Shown: piece after piece, positions 60,823 to 64,000 of the stretch
Numbering within the stretch: position 1 is the first letter of the stretch
Layout of the letters: each line of letters opens with the position of its first letter
NCBI GenBank assembly: GCA_017303335.1
Contig: JAFLBK010000003.1
Coordinates: 428,291 to 492,290, forward strand
Direction: 5' to 3'
From: Chitinophagales bacterium
GTDB lineage: Bacteria; Bacteroidota; Bacteroidia; Chitinophagales; Chitinophagaceae
DNA length: 64,000 nucleotides
Translations under genes and position numbers: made by a program
Notes under the pieces: generated by a model
Told to the model about the DNA's origin: nothing
The model's input: the letters and a program-made list of their open reading frames with translations, nothing else
The model's database searches: none

Positions 60823-61227
60823 ATGGCCGCCATCTACACCATGCTGATCGTTGCCGGGTTCATCCCTTTCCTGGTCATCCTGTACAAAATGAACCGACTG
60901 AACCGGTTGAAGAAAAACGGGATCAAGGTAATGGGCACCGTTCGGGCCGTAAACGGTACATCCAGCCGTTCACTGAACAGCATCATCATCGAATACCCGG
61001 TCGACGGTACGCCCGAAACCATTGTCAAAGAACTGCCGGTAGCGGGGATGCCTTACCACGCAGGACAAATGCTCCCGCTCTATTACAACCCCACCGATCC
61101 CCGAAAGATGCAATTTGATTCGGGAAAGAATTTCATCTTCCTGCTGGTATTCACGGGGCTGATCGCCGGGTTCATGATCGCGGCCTGTTTTTTCATCAGC
61201 CGCAGTATTGCCGCCGGGGAGATGTAA
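60823..61227 (+). CDS. DUF3592-like membrane protein
   Basis: A 134-residue protein with two membrane helices (about residues 4-22 and 103-126) around a small beta domain: VMGTVRAVNGTSSRSLNSIIIEYPVDG and LPLYYNPTDPRKMQFD. This matches the look of DUF3592 proteins, whose function is unknown. The ATG at 60823 lies 17 bp after the ldhA-like stop, so cotranscription is likely. Confidence 0.75.
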   Translation: MAAIYTMLIVAGFIPFLVILYKMNRLNRLKKNGIKVMGTVRAVNGTSSRSLNSIIIEYPVDGTPETIVKELPVAGMPYHAGQMLPLYYNPTDPRKMQFDSGKNFIFLLVFTGLIAGFMIAACFFISRSIAAGEM

Positions 61228-61239
61228 TACCTGTTTTCA

Positions 61240-61259
61240 GCGCCCACCTGATTGGGCGC
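61240..61259 (+). terminator. Possible weak terminator hairpin
   Basis: GCGCCCA (61240-61246) and TGGGCGC (61253-61259) form a perfect 7-bp stem with a 6-nt loop, but no T run follows directly. Confidence 0.35.
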
Positions 61260-61298
61260 AGGCAGGAAATTCGTTTCTTTACCCACTAATACCAGACC

Positions 61299-62192
61299 AT
61301 GAAACAATTGATCCTTTCATTATTATTGCACCCGGCCCTCCTCTTCGCCCAGCAAAAACACCGTTTTGAAAACGACACGCTGTATACATCCTGCGGCTAC
61401 AAGATCTACCCGGGCCAAGTATTGCATTTCGGATCTGCAAGCGATTGGGTCGGTTTCCGGTTTATAAAACTGAAGGGAGGTTACAAAGCAGGCGTTCTGG
61501 AAAACAATTCTGTGGTTGTTAAAAGCCTCTCCAGGTATGGATATTCTCCCACAGGCAGTGCCAGCATTGATGTAAAAGGAAGCGCCGTGTTCAAGGACGG
61601 CTCAAAAGGAACCCTTGCATTCAGCCTCGCGTTCGACCTGGCCATCGGCAGACGACTACCGGGTCTGCCTGCCGAACTGATCGTTCCGGAAGAATTCCGG
61701 TTAAGCGTTGAAGAAGCCCAGGCGCAGAAAATGCCTGCCTTGTGGAACGACACACTGTACACTTCCTGTGGGTATAAGATATACAAAGGACAGGTATTGC
61801 AATTCGGTAAAAATATGGCTAATCAGCAGAATTTCAGGTATATCAATGTCCGAAGCAATATCACACACCGGTCAGTAATAAATCAGCAACTGCGGGTAAA
61901 GGAAATCAGGGATTTCAGTTTCTCCGTACTCAACAATTCGTACATCACAATCGTGGGAACATTGATCCGTAACAATATGGATAAGGAAGACATTGAACTC
62001 CACATATCGTTCGATTATGCGATCGAAGATATTCCTGGTTTGCCCAGTGAAATTGTGGTACCCGATGAGTACCGGAACCGGCTGAAACGCGATCCACAAC
62101 TGGGAGTCAAAAAAGTGCAGATGTTTTATGAAGACAGGGTCATCAGCAAAGAAGAGATGGAACGGGTAAAGAAAAAAATGCTCGGTCAATAA
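61299..62192 (+). CDS. Secreted protein with two copies of an unknown domain and a SHOCT-like tail
   Basis: A 297-residue exported protein. The signal peptide ends near LLFAQ. Two related domains follow, one from residue about 26 (NDTLYTSCGYKIYPGQVLHFG) and one from about 149 (NDTLYTSCGYKIYKGQVLQFG). Each ends with a similar PGLPxE(I/L)(I/V)VP(D/E)E(Y/F)R segment. The C-terminal 25 residues (YEDRVISKEEMERVKKKML) resemble a SHOCT domain. The function is unknown. Each copy has one Cys in the conserved TSCGYKI. Confidence 0.78.
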   Translation: MKQLILSLLLHPALLFAQQKHRFENDTLYTSCGYKIYPGQVLHFGSASDWVGFRFIKLKGGYKAGVLENNSVVVKSLSRYGYSPTGSASIDVKGSAVFKDGSKGTLAFSLAFDLAIGRRLPGLPAELIVPEEFRLSVEEAQAQKMPALWNDTLYTSCGYKIYKGQVLQFGKNMANQQNFRYINVRSNITHRSVINQQLRVKEIRDFSFSVLNNSYITIVGTLIRNNMDKEDIELHISFDYAIEDIPGLPSEIVVPDEYRNRLKRDPQLGVKKVQMFYEDRVISKEEMERVKKKMLGQ

Positions 62193-62218
62193 AAAAGGCG
62201 CAGGTAGAAACCCGCGCC
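62191..62218 (-). terminator. Terminator after the lipoprotein gene
   Basis: GGCGC and GCGCC (62197-62201 and 62214-62218), with inner GGT/ACC pairs and one mismatch, form a hairpin. On the minus strand it is followed by six T residues. Confidence 0.7.
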
Positions 62219-62239
62219 GTACAAAACCAACTGCTATAA

Positions 62240-63532
62240 CTAGGAAACCTTTACATGGAAAAATCCTTCGATGCGGTGTGTGCTCCACACCTGGCCGGTT
62301 GCGGTACCTTCCGAACGGCCCGACTTCTCGAGGATGAATGTTCCGCTCACGTACCCGCCCGAACTCTGCCTGCGGAAAAGAAATAACCCACCGGGGCTTG
62401 GGATCACATTCTGCCCCACTACATAAAAATGCCAGTAGCTCTGGTTATTGCCCGGTGAGTAGTTGAACTCCGGCATCTGCAATGCCCAATTGATATGGGT
62501 CAATATCGGCGCCGATGTCCAGCGTATGGCGATTGCACCGAGGGGCACTCCATTCACAACAGGCGCCCCGATCATCTGCGTGATACCGGATACGGTACGC
62601 ACCCCCAGGGGAACCTGTCCCTGCATCCAGGGACCATTATCGATCCGCATGGTGATGCCTTCTCCACCTACGTAGATATTTGTAACGAGGATGATCTTCC
62701 AGGTACCGGTTGAATTCAGGGTTACGCTAACTGCCTGCGGATTGTTGGCGGGTATCTGTGCCGGTGCTGTATACATGGCTTCGCTTCCGTTAGGCGCCAG
62801 CGTTCCGGCACCTGCCAGTTTCCATTCTTTGACCACGGCGGCGAGTGAATCTTTCACAGGCCCTCCCAATGGTGGAACCTCAAAGTCGCCGGTGAGATCT
62901 ATCGTTCGAACCACACCCATTTTCAGGGTGGCGCCGGTAGCAACAAATGCCATTTCGGGCACCAGTGTATACTTTTTGAACAAGGCCCAATCGCTGAAAT
63001 GCGTGGTGAATACAGCTATCTTCCGGGCGCTGGTATCGTTGGTTCCACCACCTACGGCTTGCCAGACGCGGTTGGCATCCTGGTAGGCAATGGCCAGTCC
63101 GCTCTTGATGGTACCTACGATATCCGAATCGCCGTAGTTGAAACTTACCTTCACCGGCAGATTGAAATTCAGGTTATGGGGTGTGATGCGGTATGCAAGT
63201 CCGGCTGCGCCGCTTACATGATTGCTGATGGGTTCGATGCCGATGGTTTGATTATCATTCAGGGCTCCCGCGGGAAAATCGATCGTGATCCTGCCGTCGG
63301 CAGAAGTAAATGATCCTCCTCCCACGCCGATGACTTTCGATTCGGCTGTTCCGGCAGATGTACCCACCGCCGTTACTTTACCGGCACTGTTACCGGTACC
63401 TCCACCCCCGCCGGTATTTCCACCGCCGCCACCACCGGGGTTGATGATGTCGTCTTTTTTGCAGGATACGGCCAGCAGCGCCGAAAAGGCTACTGCCATC
63501 ATTGTTTGGGTTGTCTTTCTTACAAGTTGCAT
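62240..63532 (-). CDS. Lipoprotein with Gly-rich linker and ZU5-like domain
   Basis: A 430-residue lipoprotein. The signal has a lipobox LLAVSC (Cys at residue 24) followed by KKDD. Residues 31-49 are a Gly/Asn linker (GGGGGGNTGGGGGTGNS). Residues about 68-180 look like a ZU5-type beta domain (GGGSFTSADGRITIDFPAGAL). The rest is beta-rich, with no family I know. The protein probably sits in the outer membrane. It is divergent from the gene at 63747. Confidence 0.75.
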   Translation of the reverse strand: MQLVRKTTQTMMAVAFSALLAVSCKKDDIINPGGGGGGNTGGGGGTGNSAGKVTAVGTSAGTAESKVIGVGGGSFTSADGRITIDFPAGALNDNQTIGIEPISNHVSGAAGLAYRITPHNLNFNLPVKVSFNYGDSDIVGTIKSGLAIAYQDANRVWQAVGGGTNDTSARKIAVFTTHFSDWALFKKYTLVPEMAFVATGATLKMGVVRTIDLTGDFEVPPLGGPVKDSLAAVVKEWKLAGAGTLAPNGSEAMYTAPAQIPANNPQAVSVTLNSTGTWKIILVTNIYVGGEGITMRIDNGPWMQGQVPLGVRTVSGITQMIGAPVVNGVPLGAIAIRWTSAPILTHINWALQMPEFNYSPGNNQSYWHFYVVGQNVIPSPGGLFLFRRQSSGGYVSGTFILEKSGRSEGTATGQVWSTHRIEGFFHVKVS

Positions 63533-63623
63533 GGCTTTACTTTTTTTTGCGAAACTATACCCGGTATCGTGGTAAAAAACGGCAAGCCTGCATGAATTGA
63601 CGAAAGGATGGAGTCAATTGAGG

Positions 63624-63730
63624 GATGGATAATGGTTGATTGTTGATGGGTCATGGATGATAGTAATCCGCAACCCGTAACTTCAATTCCGAATCCTATC
63701 ATCGGTATCCGGCATCTGGTATCCCGTATC
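63624..63730. repeat. Two adjacent heptanucleotide repeat tracts
   Basis: 63624-63665 reads as six 7-mers: GATGGAT, AATGGTT, GATTGTT, GATGGGT, CATGGAT, GATAGTA. 63668-63730 reads as nine: CCGCAAC, CCGTAAC, TTCAATT, CCGAATC, CTATCAT, CGGTATC, CGGCATC, TGGTATC, CCGTATC. The two tracts have different consensus. The last unit contains the first bases of the -7 box of the next gene. Confidence 0.75.
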
Positions 63731-63734
63731 TTTG
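63727..63734 (+). promoter_or_regulatory. Promoter -7 box for the gene at 63747
   Basis: TATCTTTG, an exact TAnnTTTG match, ends 12 bp before the ATG at 63747. Its first four bases are the end of the heptad tract. Confidence 0.5.
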
Positions 63735-63746
63735 TATTCTACAATC

Positions 63747-64000
63747 ATGATACGAGCCGCGCTGATAGCATTGTTAACCCTTGTACTGGTATGTATAGGC
63801 ATCTACGCGTACTGGACGGCCCGTGTTTCCAAGCAACGGCCAGACAAACTGCTGACCGAGTTCAAGCGGATCGACTCCTCGCTGAAGCGGCAGGCTTCAA
63901 CACCCGCCGATAGCGGTGGCATCGGCACCCGGCAGCGGAATGCGGAGCTACCCGAAGCACAACTCGCCATACGCACGCATGAATTGCTGCAGCAGATCGA
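63747..64000 (+). CDS. Membrane-anchored hypothetical protein (3' end outside window)
   Basis: The first 84 residues of a protein that runs off the window. It starts MIRAALIALLTLVLVCIGIYAYW, a single membrane anchor, followed by a charged, probably extracytoplasmic region (RVSKQRPDKLLTEFKRIDSSLKRQ). I do not recognise the family from this fragment. The ATG is preceded by an exact -7 box 12 bp upstream. Confidence 0.65.
   Translation, partial: MIRAALIALLTLVLVCIGIYAYWTARVSKQRPDKLLTEFKRIDSSLKRQASTPADSGGIGTRQRNAELPEAQLAIRTHELLQQI

Overview
The window reads as a chromosomal segment of a free-living Bacteroidota bacterium, most likely a member of the Chitinophagaceae or a close relative. The evidence is a type IX secretion cargo protein with a gliding-motility-type C-terminal domain next to a PorP/SprF-like gene, a GH92 mannosidase, many short secreted proteins whose signal peptides end in AQ, promoters of the TAnnTTTG type close to start codons, and little use of Shine-Dalgarno sites. 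I saw no tRNA, rRNA, CRISPR array, phage or insertion sequence. Coding density is high, and several convergent pairs overlap tail to tail.

Layout. 1-4.5 kb: the end of queG, a DeoR-type regulator, anmK, an SRPBCC protein and an ABC-2 permease. 4.6-7.9 kb: an Xre/RES toxin-antitoxin pair run directly into folK, a deoxynucleoside kinase and an MFS exporter. 8-17.4 kb: a Tat-type metallo-hydrolase, a YkgJ-type protein, gcvP, an M28 peptidase, a ketoacyl synthase III, a DUF3472-FKBP fusion and a cold-shock protein. 17.5-24.9 kb: a DUF6263-like protein, an MFS transporter, a thioesterase, an alpha-glucan phosphorylase homologue lacking the usual PLP lysine, RidA, and an overlapping mntR/Nramp-Usp pair. 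24.9-29.8 kb: a five-gene minus-strand operon (DAACS symporter, DedA, MFS, GT9, DUF922). 29.9-36.3 kb: an APC permease, GH92, ssb, a DinB/YfiT protein and a LexA-like repressor. 36.4-39.9 kb: a membrane protein, surE, a small membrane protein, lpxB, a DUF6728-like protein and msrB.

40-48.6 kb: a 1537-residue T9SS type-B protein built on exact 90-91-residue repeats, its PorP/SprF partner, and a divergent NarL-type response regulator and PAS histidine kinase. 48.8-52.3 kb: a tightly overlapping minus-strand operon (DoxX, DinB-like, NRDE, ATP-grasp, alpha/beta hydrolase) whose joint function I cannot name. 52.5-64 kb: a tricorn-like protease, an AT-richer thioredoxin-domain protein, a cupin, a secreted hydrolase, a three-copy 92-bp hairpin array, a D-lactate-dehydrogenase-like gene, a DUF3592-like protein, an internally duplicated secreted protein, a lipoprotein, and the start of a further gene.

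The best leads are the 92-bp hairpin array with compensatory base changes (59.5-59.8 kb), the five-gene operon at 48.8-52.3 kb, the LexA-like repressor upstream of dinB/yfiT and ssb, the lysine-less phosphorylase, the DUF3472-FKBP fusion, and degenerate 7-bp repeat tracts at three loci, one of them inside lpxB.
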